Positions 16,049 through 25,319 of a DNA stretch of 64,000 bases are shown here, piece after piece. Both the position numbers and the translations under genes were made by a program. Numbering within the stretch: position 1 is the stretch's first letter; each line of letters begins with the position of its first letter. This stretch comes from Lutjanus erythropterus (taxonomy: Eukaryota; Chordata; Actinopteri; Lutjaniformes; Lutjanidae). The notes under the pieces are model-generated. The model did not search any database. It worked only from the letters and a program-made list of their open reading frames with translations, and had not been told where the DNA came from. The stretch is from contig CM034603.1 of assembly GCA_020091685.1 (NCBI GenBank), forward strand, positions 13,623,298 to 13,687,297, in the 5' to 3' direction.

Positions 16049-16540
16049 GGTGGAAGTATTCAGATCCTTTACTAATGCAAAAGTACTAATATCAGACTGT
16101 AAAAATACTTTACAACAAGTAAAGTCCTGCATTCACAAAACCTTACTGAAGTAAAAGTATGGAAATATTATCAGATAATTATACTTAAAGTAAAAGTATT
16201 AATGTTGCAGTAAAATGTTCCCTGTCAGTGTTATTATGCCTGATGTTTCTAGATTAATATTATTGCTTTAATGTTACTAATGTTTACTGCTGTAGTTGTT
16301 TAAGGTTGAGCTCATTTTAACTACTTTATAGGCCACTGTTGGCTAATTTAATCTACAGCAATGCATCATGGTCTATAAGACCATCTAATGTCTGTAGCAT
16401 CACTGTCCTGTGAGAACCATGTATCTTTAAACAGTCAGAAAAACTGTCTTTTTTCAGCTTTGTTAATTAAAAAGTACAGTATTTGCCTCTGGGATGTATT
16501 GCAGAAGTATAAAGTTGGATAAAATGGAACTAGTAAGTTA
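16049..16540. mobile_element. MITE-like element, 'aagtaaaagta' family
   Basis: It begins 'gaggtggaagtattcagatc' and carries repeated 'aagtaaaagta'. The right half (about 16350-16530, from 'catcatggtctataaga' through 'aaaagtacagtatttgcctc') is closely similar to 22765-22925. No open frame is present. The right boundary is approximate. Confidence 0.65.
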
Positions 16541-16647
16541 AATCAGAATTGTGTGTGTGTGCTTGCCTGTGTGTTGGTGAGCTTGCTTGCTCCGTTTGGC
16601 GGTGTGTGACAATGTACCTGTGTGTGTGACTCGTTTTTTCTCGTTAG

Positions 16648-16712
16648 CAACTGTGAATCCTGAGGACCAAGTGCTGAAGTGGGTCAGGTCGCCACAGACC
16701 CCCAAAAGGTGA
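16648..16712 (+). CDS. lactb2: Candidate alternative terminal exon of lactb2
   Basis: This segment follows an acceptor ('tttttctcgttag') and is in the phase needed by lactb2 exon 6: two bases complete codon 274 as Ala. It then stays open for TVNPEDQVLKWVRSPQTPKR before a TGA at 16710-16712. The peptide has a PED...KW pattern reminiscent of regular exon 7 (ED...IKW). A donor-like AAAAG|gtgaga also sits at 16708/16709, so it might instead be an internal exon of another transcript. There is no expression evidence, and chance cannot be excluded for so short a segment. Confidence 0.2.
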
Positions 16713-17330
16713 GACAATACAAGTGTAACCCTCTTTTCTTGTTGTTCGTGTTCTCCAGTTCTTCCGGGCTGTGGGTAATAAGCGGGCTACAATATGTCTT
16801 TGTTTCTCTCATTTAATATCCGCCAACACGGCACGACAGTATAAAACAACTCCAACTTAGGGGTACAGCAACACCTCTACAAACACGAGGCACTCTCTCC
16901 GAGTGTGTCACCTATATCTGTCCGTACTAAGACAAGAGCAGGTAGGAACCAATTAACTCAACCAAGGGGATACGTCACTTAAAACACTGCACATGAACAT
17001 ACAAATGAAATAATATACAAAGTAATATAAATGACAATGAAATAATAATTTACAGTAACTCAATGACGCTGTAAAAGAATATTATTACTTAAATATAAAT
17101 AATATACCTACTAAACTGCTAGATAAGAAACACAAATTTACACAATAAATTAAGTAATGAAAATAACCCAAAATATAATGTGTACAGTATTTACAGTTAC
17201 ACAAGCTTTCACATCAATCAGCAGACTTTCTCTGAATGATACTCTGGCTGTCATTTTGTCAGACTAAGGTCGATTTCTATGGTGATGTCTAGAGGGGAAC
17301 CCCAGACCCACGAAAAATCTCAAACCTCAA
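16713..17330. other. Unclassified, possibly part of a larger repeat
   Basis: No exon was found. The sequence gaaccccagacccacgaaa at 17297-17315 recurs exactly in inverted orientation at 20346-20364. This marks a dispersed repeat end here, though its full extent is unclear. Confidence 0.4.
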
Positions 17331-17435
17331 AGAGATAGTAAACCCAAGAATAAGAATTCAAATGAATATTTGACATCATCTGTCAAATCAGACATTATTA
17401 AAGCCAAAATTTTATCAGCTCATGTTCGCCAGTAC

Positions 17436-17615
17436 TGATAGACCGATATGCCACAATAGGCCAGTATCAGTCAATAATTTATCAGTGCCAATATTTATTG
17501 TGTGTCCCTAGTTATATGAACTTCGTTTTAAAATACAAAAATGTCTTATCAATATCAGCCATGAAAAGCAGTTAAATATCAGTTATTGGTATCATACCAT
17601 ATTGTGCATCCCTAA
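17436..17615. mobile_element. Relic of a 'gggatgca' MITE
   Basis: The right end 'gtgcatccctaat' and the body ('gccagtatcagtcaataatt', 'atcagccatgaaaagcag') match a fish MITE type with AGGGATGCAC ends. An internal 'tgtgtccctag' near 17500 suggests two juxtaposed fragments. It is degraded and has no coding content. Confidence 0.45.
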
Positions 17616-18210
17616 TATTTATCTGCTGAACTGAAACATCTGCTATCTAACAGCTCAACTTGTCGTACAACCCAGACTGAGCTGCCTGTCACACATCTCA
17701 TGCAGGATGTTTACAACAGCTCTCAAATTTCTTGCAAATGTGGCCGTAAACTAGCCGTGTCATAAACATTTCTACTTTGAGTTAATTAGCTTATTGACAC
17801 TAATGTTACAACAATGCTGCTGATATGAACAAATAAGGAGGATGAACAGGCTCAATAACCAGCAAAACCTGAGAAGTTGGAGCAAAATTAGCAGGACATG
17901 TCAGTAATCCATAAAGTTTTTATATGATATGAAAGACAAACAAACAGATCCAATTCTGAAATGGCATTTTTTCATAGAGTCAACAAGGATTTACATCTGT
18001 TGATTATCTTTTGATCAGCTAGCAAAGCCGTTTTGCCCCCTGAATGCGTGTGCACCCTGTAATGCTTGTAAACAAGAAACCTGTCTATACATACAAGCCT
18101 GATTATTTAGTAACTAATTCCTCTTTATTCTTCCACCACAGGGAAGAAGACTCCAGTTCAGACAGGATTTTTTTTTCAGCACAGGAAGACGACTTGTTCT
18201 AAAGTTTTGT
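17616..18210. other. Intergenic, nothing recognised
   Basis: AT-rich sequence without a supported exon, RNA gene or repeat boundary. Confidence 0.45.
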
Positions 18211-18219
18211 TCATTTTCA

Positions 18220-18590
18220 CTTTTAAAGGAGCAATATGTAGGACTTGAACATGCAAAAATGAGTACTGAACTCCAAACAGCAAGTTGGTGACATAGATAA
18301 TCTGTGAAATAGGTTGAAATCCTTTTTATTATACAATTTATGATTGAAGCAAGTTGTTTCCCCCTGCTGCCTCCTCCCCAGACTCAGGGAGCAAAGTGAA
18401 ACACTGCAGGAAAACACCAGGACTGGAGTGAATCTTGAAAACAACAGCAGGGGCAGAAAGAATTTCTTCAAAAAACTTAAGTGAGAATGAAAAACGCTTC
18501 AAAAACAAATTGTCTCAAATCATCCAGTTATTGAAAGTAAAAAAACAGATTCATCTGGCCTCTGTAGTGTCTGTTGGTGTTTATTTAGAG
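18220..18590. repeat. Dispersed repeat, interrupted by a MITE
   Basis: It starts 'tttaaaggagcaatatgtag', the opening of a common fish dispersed repeat. It is interrupted at 18591 by a hAT-like element and may resume after 19062 ('cagtccatgttcccttaca' to about 19170). The class is not assigned. The open frame at 18223-18471 (minus) is incidental. Confidence 0.5.
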
Positions 18591-19062
18591 CAGGGCTGCC
18601 CAAAGTGGGGCGCTCGGACTGAAGTTGGCCCACTATAGTGTTTGATTTGGCCCTCCAGATGTTTCTTGGTTTAATTAAAAAAAAAAAAAAGAATAATATA
18701 TATATATATATATACACAGGACCCAAATGCTTATTTTACTCTTTAAACCTTTACATCAGGGTCCTATATGTATCTTTTGATATATCTTTTGATATATATA
18801 TAGATTGTTATTTATGCTGTTTTATTTTCGTTGTCCTCTCCTTTGTCTCTAATCTTTCCTGTCTACCTTCACCTGTCTTGTCCAAGACAAAAGCCCCCAA
18901 AATAATCTGAAAACCTCTTTAAATAGGATCCCTAATTATTAATTATTTTTTCATAATCTAAGCAGACGAGTAGAGCCACTGTTTGTGCACGAAGTTAAAA
19001 ACCCTAACCCAACATTAAGTTTCCGTTTTGGCTCTTGAAGGGAAAAAGTTTGTCCACCCCTG
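18591..19062. mobile_element. hAT-like non-autonomous element, CAGGGxTG ends
   Basis: The ends CAGGGCTGCCCAAA and TTTGTCCACCCCTG are imperfect inverted repeats. The text 'cagggctgcccaaagtgggg...ggccc' is typical of a widespread fish hAT element. The flanking octamers (atttagag and atatatat) only partly match, so the target duplication is eroded or the boundary is off by a base. Internal A-rich and TA-rich runs lie at 18677-18714. It has no open frame of note. Confidence 0.6.
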
Positions 19063-19269
19063 ATATATATATTCCAAACAGTCCATGTTCCCTTACAAAC
19101 AGCAGTGAGTTAAACCTGTTTTTTGAAGTCTTGGAGCAGCTCTAATCCTCCATTTTGCAATCCAGAACAGGGTAAATATAAACTGTGCAAGTCACTTGAA
19201 TTAAGACAGTTTAAAAAGGTGTTTTAGTTTGGGAGTAGGGTGGTCGGTCCGTGTATCTTTTGATAATTG

Positions 19270-19307
19270 GATTTTCCAATTACCAAAAGATTTTCCAATT
19301 ACCAAAA
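19270..19307 (+). repeat. 19-bp tandem duplication
   Basis: gattttccaattaccaaaa is present twice in direct succession (19270-19288 and 19289-19307). The preceding 'gtgtatcttttgataattgg' resembles the arm of the foldback element at 24815, so this may be the stub of a related element. Confidence 0.8.
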
Positions 19308-19310
19308 CAT

Positions 19311-20800
19311 ACATGGACCCTCCTGGCCTCCTGTCATTCTGCAAAAGTGACCCTTTACAGAATATTAAGACTGTTTCAAAAATGAGCCAAAGTTATTGAG
19401 AAAAGCTGGAAATAATAAACTCTCATTTTGAAGTTATCAGATATTTGACATCTGATATTGGCTTTCATCTAATTCTTTATGAAGAAATATGATGTTTTCT
19501 TTCTTTTCAGTTAATGAGTTCATGAAATTTCTATAAATTATATTCATTTTCTTATTCAGCTTTCTTTTCTTGTCATTTCTTCGTAATGCTTACGAAGAGT
19601 TGGTGATACTGAGCTTTCCATGTGGCATGCAAAGGCTTTTTTAAGCAGTGTGCAGACTTAAAAGTGACCTGACCTGTGATCAAATTCAGGTCGATTTCCT
19701 TAATTAACTTAATTACTTCTTAATTTTTATATTGATTTTAGGTTGCCAGCTTCACATCTGGCCAGTAAAAACTAGCCTTTTGCTTATTCTGACATATTTA
19801 CAGTAATGTTTATTAACATGCACTGTCCCCGGGAAACTAATTACTTAATTAATTTTAATTAATTAACCCCATGCCCCCGTCACCTGTGCATCCTGACAAC
19901 CAATCCCTTTCCGGTTTTCGAGTGGTCCTCCCACCTTTCTTCCATTAAAATGAAGGTCAGGTAATGATGTCTGAACGCTGGCGAGTAAAGACGAGCTAAC
20001 TCTGAAAAGCTCTTATACCTCCGGAACCTGCTGATCAATAATCCCCTCCATGGAACGATGAGTCGGCGAAAGCCAGGTCTTCATTTTTCACTTTTTTTGC
20101 CCTTTATTTTCTTCTTTCACAAACTTATTGGGGTTGATTTAATGTGTGAGAGTGAACTGAACTCTTGTCAAGTCTAGAACCCTTGATTTGTGGAACTCTC
20201 GCGAGATTTGTGTGTTACATCTTGTACAACATAACTTACGCTATGGTTAAATAAATATGGTAGGTTTTAGAAAACAGAAAACACTTGGTTAGAGTTGTGG
20301 AAAAATCTATGGTTTGGGCTATTTAATGATTACTCTCACGAGACCTTTCGTGGGTCTGGGGTTCTCTTAGTCACACTGGCACCTGGAGACGACTGTGACA
20401 GTGTCTGAGATTTTGCTTTGAGAGATACATTATTAATTTATTTTAAATGTTTTAAGTTTTACTGTGTGGAGAAAAAACTGAACCAAACAACTGAAACCTG
20501 GCCAGAGATCTCTACTTAACTTTGGTGGGGTGGTGATTTACTCTTCGGGGTAAAAACTAAACTGAAACACTAAAACTTTCCGTAATCCGAATTTGATTGG
20601 TTTACGTGAAGAGGGGTTACTCAGGCCAAATGTTGAGATGCTGAACAAACTCTGCTGTTTATTGCTGAAGCCGTGAAAAGCAAGAGGGGAATATTTATTG
20701 TGGACTTTCCTGAAAATGACTCTCTCAGGTTACATGTGGTTTTCATTGTTGGTTAATCTTTCTCACAAATAAAGCATTTTTTTTTTTTAAAAGTTGCCTG
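19311..20800. other. Intergenic; possible transcript end at AATAAA
   Basis: No coding exon was seen. Homeodomain-type TTAATTAA cores cluster at 19700-19870. About 19880-20080 has balanced composition and could be conserved. An AATAAA (20768-20773), followed by T-rich sequence, would suit the 3' end of a non-coding or unrecognised + strand transcript. The inverted partner of the 17297 repeat lies at 20346-20364. Confidence 0.35.
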
Positions 20801-21311
20801 TCCTTGTCCTCATAGCAATTGTACTTTAATCAAATAAGAAGATAGATATATGTTGCTGCTTGTTACAGTGCTGCCATTTTTGTTAGGTGAATATTCATCT
20901 GTGTCAAGTGAGTCCGGTAAGCAGGCAAACAAAATATTGAGAGAAACCAACTGAGACATTTCAAAATGTATTGTATTGAAATACAAGTCATGTAAATTGT
21001 GTGAATTACAACATGCAAGGTGTCTTCTGAAAGAGATAAACATGCACATTATTTACAGGTTATCATGTAACGTTGATTATATACGAACTACTGTTATGTT
21101 AATAATATGTTGTCTTTGATAATTGTGACTGTTATTTACAACAAGAATACCTACAGACGTGAAGTAGATACAAATAGGATAGTATTAAATAATTTATTGA
21201 AACTGAATTGATGGGCGCTCGACGATTAAATCAGATGTTACTCAGTGAAATAAATCATTTTAAATTCAATGTAAAGTCTAAAATGTGTGATTATAAAGAC
21301 AAGACAAGACA
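20801..21311. other. Intergenic AT-rich sequence, nothing recognised
   Basis: No exon or repeat end was found. Short frames on either strand appear accidental. It ends in a short 'gacaa' run (21299-21312) abutting the minisatellite. Confidence 0.5.
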
Positions 21312-22249
21312 AGATGGCTCGGCCAGCGCCTCCTGTGTCCAGCTGGCGTCTGATGGGTGCCCGACCTCGCCACAATGGGTTTTTGGGGGGCGTGGCCTTG
21401 CCAGAAGCGTACTTTTTTTTTTTTATGCCTCGCTGTGAAACAAGATTCCTCGGCCAGTGCTTCCTGTGTCCTGCTGGGGTCTGATGGGCGCCCGACCTCA
21501 CGGTGACGGGTTTTTGGGAGGACATCGCCTTGCCAGAGTGTGCATTTTTTAATGCTTTGCCGTGAAACATGAGAGTCCTTGGCTGGTGCCTCCTGTGTCT
21601 GGCTGGCGTCTGACAGGTGCCCGACCTCGCCACGATGGGTTTTTTGGGGGGGCATGGCCTTGCCGGAGAATGCATTTTTTTATGCCTCGCCATGAAACAT
21701 GAGATTCCTTGGCCAGCGCCTCCTGTGTTCAGCTGGCATGTGATGGGCACCTGACCTCGCCGCAACGGGTTTTTTGGTGGGCATGGCCTGCGGTGTTACT
21801 TTGATGTCTCGCCATGAAACATGAGACAGCCCGGCCGGCGGCTCCTGTGTCCGTCTGGCATCTGACAGGCGCCAGACCTCACCGCAATGTTTTTTGGAAA
21901 GCGTGGCCTGCCGTGGAAATTTGATGCCCATGACATGTCTCACGGGTACCCGACCTCGCTGCGATGTTTTTTGTAGGGCGTGGCCTGCCGTGTAATTTTG
22001 ATGCCCCGCCATGACGGGCACCCGAACTTGCCACAATATTTGTTGGAGGGCGTGGCCTGCCGGGTAATTTTGATGCCCCACAATGAAAACATGACGTGGC
22101 TCGGCCGGTGCCTCCCTTGTCTGGCTGGCGTCTGACGGGCACCCGACTTTGCTGCAACATTTTTTGGAGAGCGTGGGCTGCTGTATAATTTTGATGCATG
22201 CCATGAAAACATGACGTGGCTCGGCCAGCGCCTCCTGTGTCTGGCTGAC
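21312..22249. repeat. GC-rich minisatellite, about 8 degenerate units
   Basis: Repeats of 'ctcggccagcgcctcctgtg', 'ctggcgtctga', 'gggtgcccgacctcgcc', 'ggcgtggcc', 'atgcctcgccatgaaacatg' recur. The anchor 'tcctgtgt' sits at about 21331, 21462, 21591, 21721, 21843 and 22233, giving spacings of about 120-131 bp. Between about 21900 and 22080 are shorter units of about 72-77 bp that lack the 'cctcctgtg' part. The array is much more GC-rich than its flanks. Overlapping minus-strand frames of 100-175 codons (21238-21765, 21680-22204 and others) arise from the repeats and have no recognised protein. Confidence 0.9.
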
Positions 22250-22316
22250 AAAAATTTGGAGGCTGCAGTAACTGAAGATGACCTAGGGGTCACAGACCCA
22301 CAGTTGAAGACCACTG
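22250..22316. mobile_element. hAT-like element right end, adjoining the minisatellite
   Basis: The end 'ggggtcacagacccacagtt' then 'gaagaccactg' reads, on the opposite strand, as the CAGTGGTCTTCAAC terminus typical of fish hAT elements. The minisatellite probably expanded inside this element. The matching left terminus was not found upstream of 21312. Confidence 0.5.
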
Positions 22317-22319
22317 CCT

Positions 22320-22735
22320 TATATGAAGTGCATCAATGGTTACATTGACATTAAAATGTTTTTTTTAAATATATTTTATGTTTTTAAAAGCTCATTAAAT
22401 TGATGAAATAAATTATATTTTGTGATTAAAAGGTCTTCATTTTACAGTATGCAATTACTGTACAGTTATTAATTTATAGTATGAAGATAAATACAGTGAT
22501 ACCTTTTAATGTTGTCTATTTAAGGAGTAATGGTTGATAAGATGTCTACATCTTGTCTTCATTTAGTATTCAAGGATCATGAATATGCAAATAGACCCTC
22601 CCCCCCCGCAAACCCCCACCTCTGCCCCTACATAGCTGCATCTGACCTCTCTGTTTTGCTGGATAATTACAGTAACTAGCCACATCCGGCTTTTCCTGTG
22701 GGCTGGGCATCGGCGCTAATGATTTGTATAGTACC
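22320..22735. other. Intergenic, nothing recognised
   Basis: AT-rich to about 22590, then a C-rich stretch with an 8-C run near 22600. No gene is supported. Confidence 0.5.
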
Positions 22736-22737
22736 AC

Positions 22738-22975
22738 CCCCTTGATTAGGTTACATCTACAGCAGTGCATCATGGTCTATAAGATCATCAAATGTCTGTA
22801 GTGTCAACTGTGTTGGGAGAACCATGTCTCTCTAAAAAGTCTGAAAACAGCTTTGTGGATTAAAAAGTACAGTATTTGCCTCTGGGATGTAGTGTAGAAG
22901 CATAAAGTTGGATAAAATAGAACTCAAGTCAAGTATAAAATAAGTACAGTACTTGACATAAATGTGCTTAACTCT
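22738..22975. mobile_element. MITE-like fragment, same family as 16049-16540
   Basis: The phrases 'cagtgcatcatggtctataa', 'aaaaagtacagtatttgcct' and 'ataaagttggataaaat' align in order with 16359-16525. Only the right half of the element is present. Confidence 0.7.
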
Positions 22976-23529
22976 GAATTAGTGCAAGATGGAAATTGGT
23001 GGATTGATAGTGACTGATGATTGATTAAATATGGAATTTAAAATCATTTAACTGACTAATTACCAGGCAGACTCAAAGTTCAATGTTATGTTTTAATATT
23101 TTCTTCTTCTCTGTGGATGTACCTATTCTTTGACGGACAGATGGAGCAAACTGTTTGAAAGGAGGAGGGATCATAGTTGAAGAACTGGGGTATCAGTTGT
23201 GACTGTGTGGCAAATATGGTTTATGTGGCTCTCCGGTCAGTTTGTGGGGCCCCATGGAGGTCAAGAGCAGCTTTGGCTATAAGACATAATATACAATATA
23301 ACATTTTAAACCTTTCATCCCATCCCATGCAAACCAAACCATAATAATGTAGACTAAAAGAAATTCTATTTCAAAATAATTTTAATTGGTTATTATCTAT
23401 TTTATCAGACTCACTCACACACACACACAAAAAAAAGTTTCCGTTCAGCTTGTCTTGGTGGTGAAAGAACTGTTAGTAGTTGGTGAGTTTGCGTGTGGTA
23501 GAGAGACATCCAGCAGCCCTGCAGTGTGG
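22976..23529. other. Intergenic flank of the ncoa2 promoter
   Basis: No exon was found. A short CA run lies at 23414-23430. The 126-codon minus-strand frame at 23411-23791 reads through the CpG-rich promoter and first exon. Its composition is explained by GC and GGA/GGT runs, so I do not call it a gene. Confidence 0.5.
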
Positions 23530-23640
23530 TAATGAGATGAGTGGAGGTGGTGGTGGTGATGAGGCAGGAGGAGGAGGAAGGGAGGGGGGGGTCTACTGGT
23601 AAAGATACACAGCCGAGGAGCCTCTGAGCCATAGGAACAT
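23530..23640 (+). promoter_or_regulatory. ncoa2: ncoa2 core promoter region
   Basis: A GGT/GGA-rich tract (about 23536-23591, ending in a run of eight G) precedes a GC-rich first exon. CpG density rises from 23640 to about 24100. No TATA box was seen. The G-rich tract could adopt a G-quadruplex. It is assigned to ncoa2 from the position and strand relative to the next downstream coding gene. Confidence 0.5.
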
Positions 23641-23757
23641 GGCGGCGGCACCGGCTCTGGACGCCGCTGTCGCTCCGTCCCGCTGACCGCGACACCTCAC
23701 CGAGACACAGACACAACCCGCACGGAACGCACCCCACCGAGGCTTCCCAACTCTCAG
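23600..23757 (+). other. ncoa2: ncoa2 exon 1, non-coding (5' UTR), start approximate
   Basis: A GC-rich segment ends at a strong donor, TCTCAG|gtaagt (exon ends 23757). It would splice to the acceptor at 59314/59315, where the coding ATG begins 19 nt into the exon. Human NCOA2 also has untranslated 5' exons and a long first intron. The transcription start is not visible; a YY1-like ATGGCGGC at 23639 suggests it lies shortly upstream. Assignment to ncoa2 rests on synteny, strand and splice signals, since no mRNA joins the two exons here. Confidence 0.6.
23639..23686 (+). CDS. Upstream ORF in ncoa2 exon 1 (15 codons)
   Basis: ATG GCG GCG GCA starts a short frame, MAAAPALDAAVAPSR, ending in TGA within the same exon. 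The ATG coincides with a YY1-type AACATGGCGGC motif, so it may be a transcription-factor site more than a translated peptide. If the start site lies upstream of 23639, it would act as a uORF on the ncoa2 mRNA. Confidence 0.35.
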   Translation: MAAAPALDAAVAPSR

Positions 23758-24814
23758 GTAAGTTTCCTGTCATTCTCTGACCGCCCCCCAACTACTCCTT
23801 CAATCCCACCCCCCAAAATAAACCACTAATTCTCCGCTAGGAGCTTGTGTAAAGTGTCAGTTTATACTGACGTTACCATAACGTTACTTTATGGTGCATT
23901 TGTTTCCTCTTTACAACGTGGGACATTACCGTTATTCTTGTATGATGTCATGAAAATATACAAACGTGAAATAACGTTTGACACAACCGGGTATCCATCG
24001 TGCAGGTTATTTTTGCGGTGTTTTAGTCTCTTTATGGAGCTGTTAGCTGGTGTACTCATGCGGACTTGTCGGTTTAATTGACGGACTGAAAGCAATCATT
24101 ACCGAACCGGGATTTTAGGCGAAATTCTCGCTAGCTAGACGGATAAAAATGCTACTTTCTGTCGCTTATCTGTCAAATCCGCAGTCGGGTCTCAAGTCTT
24201 TGGTTAAAAAAAGTAAACGATGGTGTGCTGGTGTTTGTTTAACGTGTTCAAACATTGTGTGATAACTGCACAGATATCCCAAACAGGACTTTGCTGTTTA
24301 ACTTTAACAGTTAGCTGTTAAAAAACCCTTCCTGATCAACAGAGGCGACAACTGCGGGCTCATGAGGACCGTGAACACTACACTACGTTAGCTAACTTAG
24401 AATCGTGTTTGTCTCTTGCGGCTGTGAAAGTATAATTTCACGGCCCAAAATTAAAGCCTCGCTTCAGTTTTTGACGTGTTTGTGTGATTAAGGGAAACAA
24501 ACAGTCGTTTCACAGTGAAAATTTTGACTTATTCCCGGTTGATATTGCACGGACTTCCTCAATCAAGTCAAGCGTCAATTGAAAAAAGTATGGTCGCATG
24601 TTTCCGGTTTTGTGTCTTTCAAAATAAAACAATTGATTTTTGGTGTTAATTCGTATTTAGGTGTACATTATATTAAATTTCAGATCAGAAGGTAAAGATG
24701 TATCATTTCCAATTTGCTACCATGTAGCGTGTTATTGTGTTGAGACTGTAAGGGGCTGGTTTTCACATGAAGTATCACAGGGTTGTTTGTTTAGGTAACT
24801 CCCTGATCAGTAGT

Positions 24815-25312
24815 GTATCTTTTGGTTATTGGATTTTCCTTTCAGAACCGGATATTAAAAAAACAAAATTGGTTATTATTTGATTTTAATTTTAAAATAA
24901 AAAGTGAGATCAGCACTTTTAAAAAAAAAAAGGTTTGATTTTCATTTTCAACTTCATAAAACACAAATTCAATTTGCTAGAAAACAATTCATATTCTGAG
25001 TTACTGGCTTGACCAGATTTTCTCTCTCGAGTGCATTGAGATTTCTGCAGATGACATGCTTTGTTTACCATGTCTAAAATCATATTAGAGTAGGTCTCCA
25101 AAGCTATTTTAGCCTTGAATAAAGCAACACTGTTAATTTTCATTTTATGAAATAGAAAATGAAAATCAACATGCCTTTTAAATTTAGCTCACTCCTTTTT
25201 GACCAAAACCACAAGAAAGATATTTCATTTTTAATTTTTGTATTTTAAAGGAAACCTATCTTTTGGGTTTTTTAATATGCACTTCTGAAAGGAAAATCCA
25301 ATAAGTGGCAAC
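24815..25312. mobile_element. Foldback MITE with long inverted arms
   Basis: The 22-nt stretch 24826-24847 is perfectly inverted at 25283-25304. Pairing continues inward: 'gatattaaaaaaacaaaatt' against the complement of 'cttttgggttttttaatatg', and 'gattttcattttcaacttca' against the complement of the block at 25137-25172. The arms total about 150 bp on each side. No open frame of note lies between. The exact ends and target duplication were not resolved. Confidence 0.8.
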
Positions 25313-25319
25313 CAACAAC

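Noticed and set aside
21238-22204. Minus-strand frames of 106-175 codons with repeated His/Arg/Lys-rich blocks
   Set aside because: They are translations of the minisatellite. The frame shifts between units, and there is no promoter, splice structure or known family.
13140-23530. Search for TRAM1 exons between lactb2 and ncoa2
   Set aside because: No segment resembling TRAM1 membrane helices or its conserved N-terminus was found by eye.
23411-23791. 126-codon minus-strand frame across the ncoa2 promoter
   Set aside because: It is explained by GC-rich promoter sequence. No homology.
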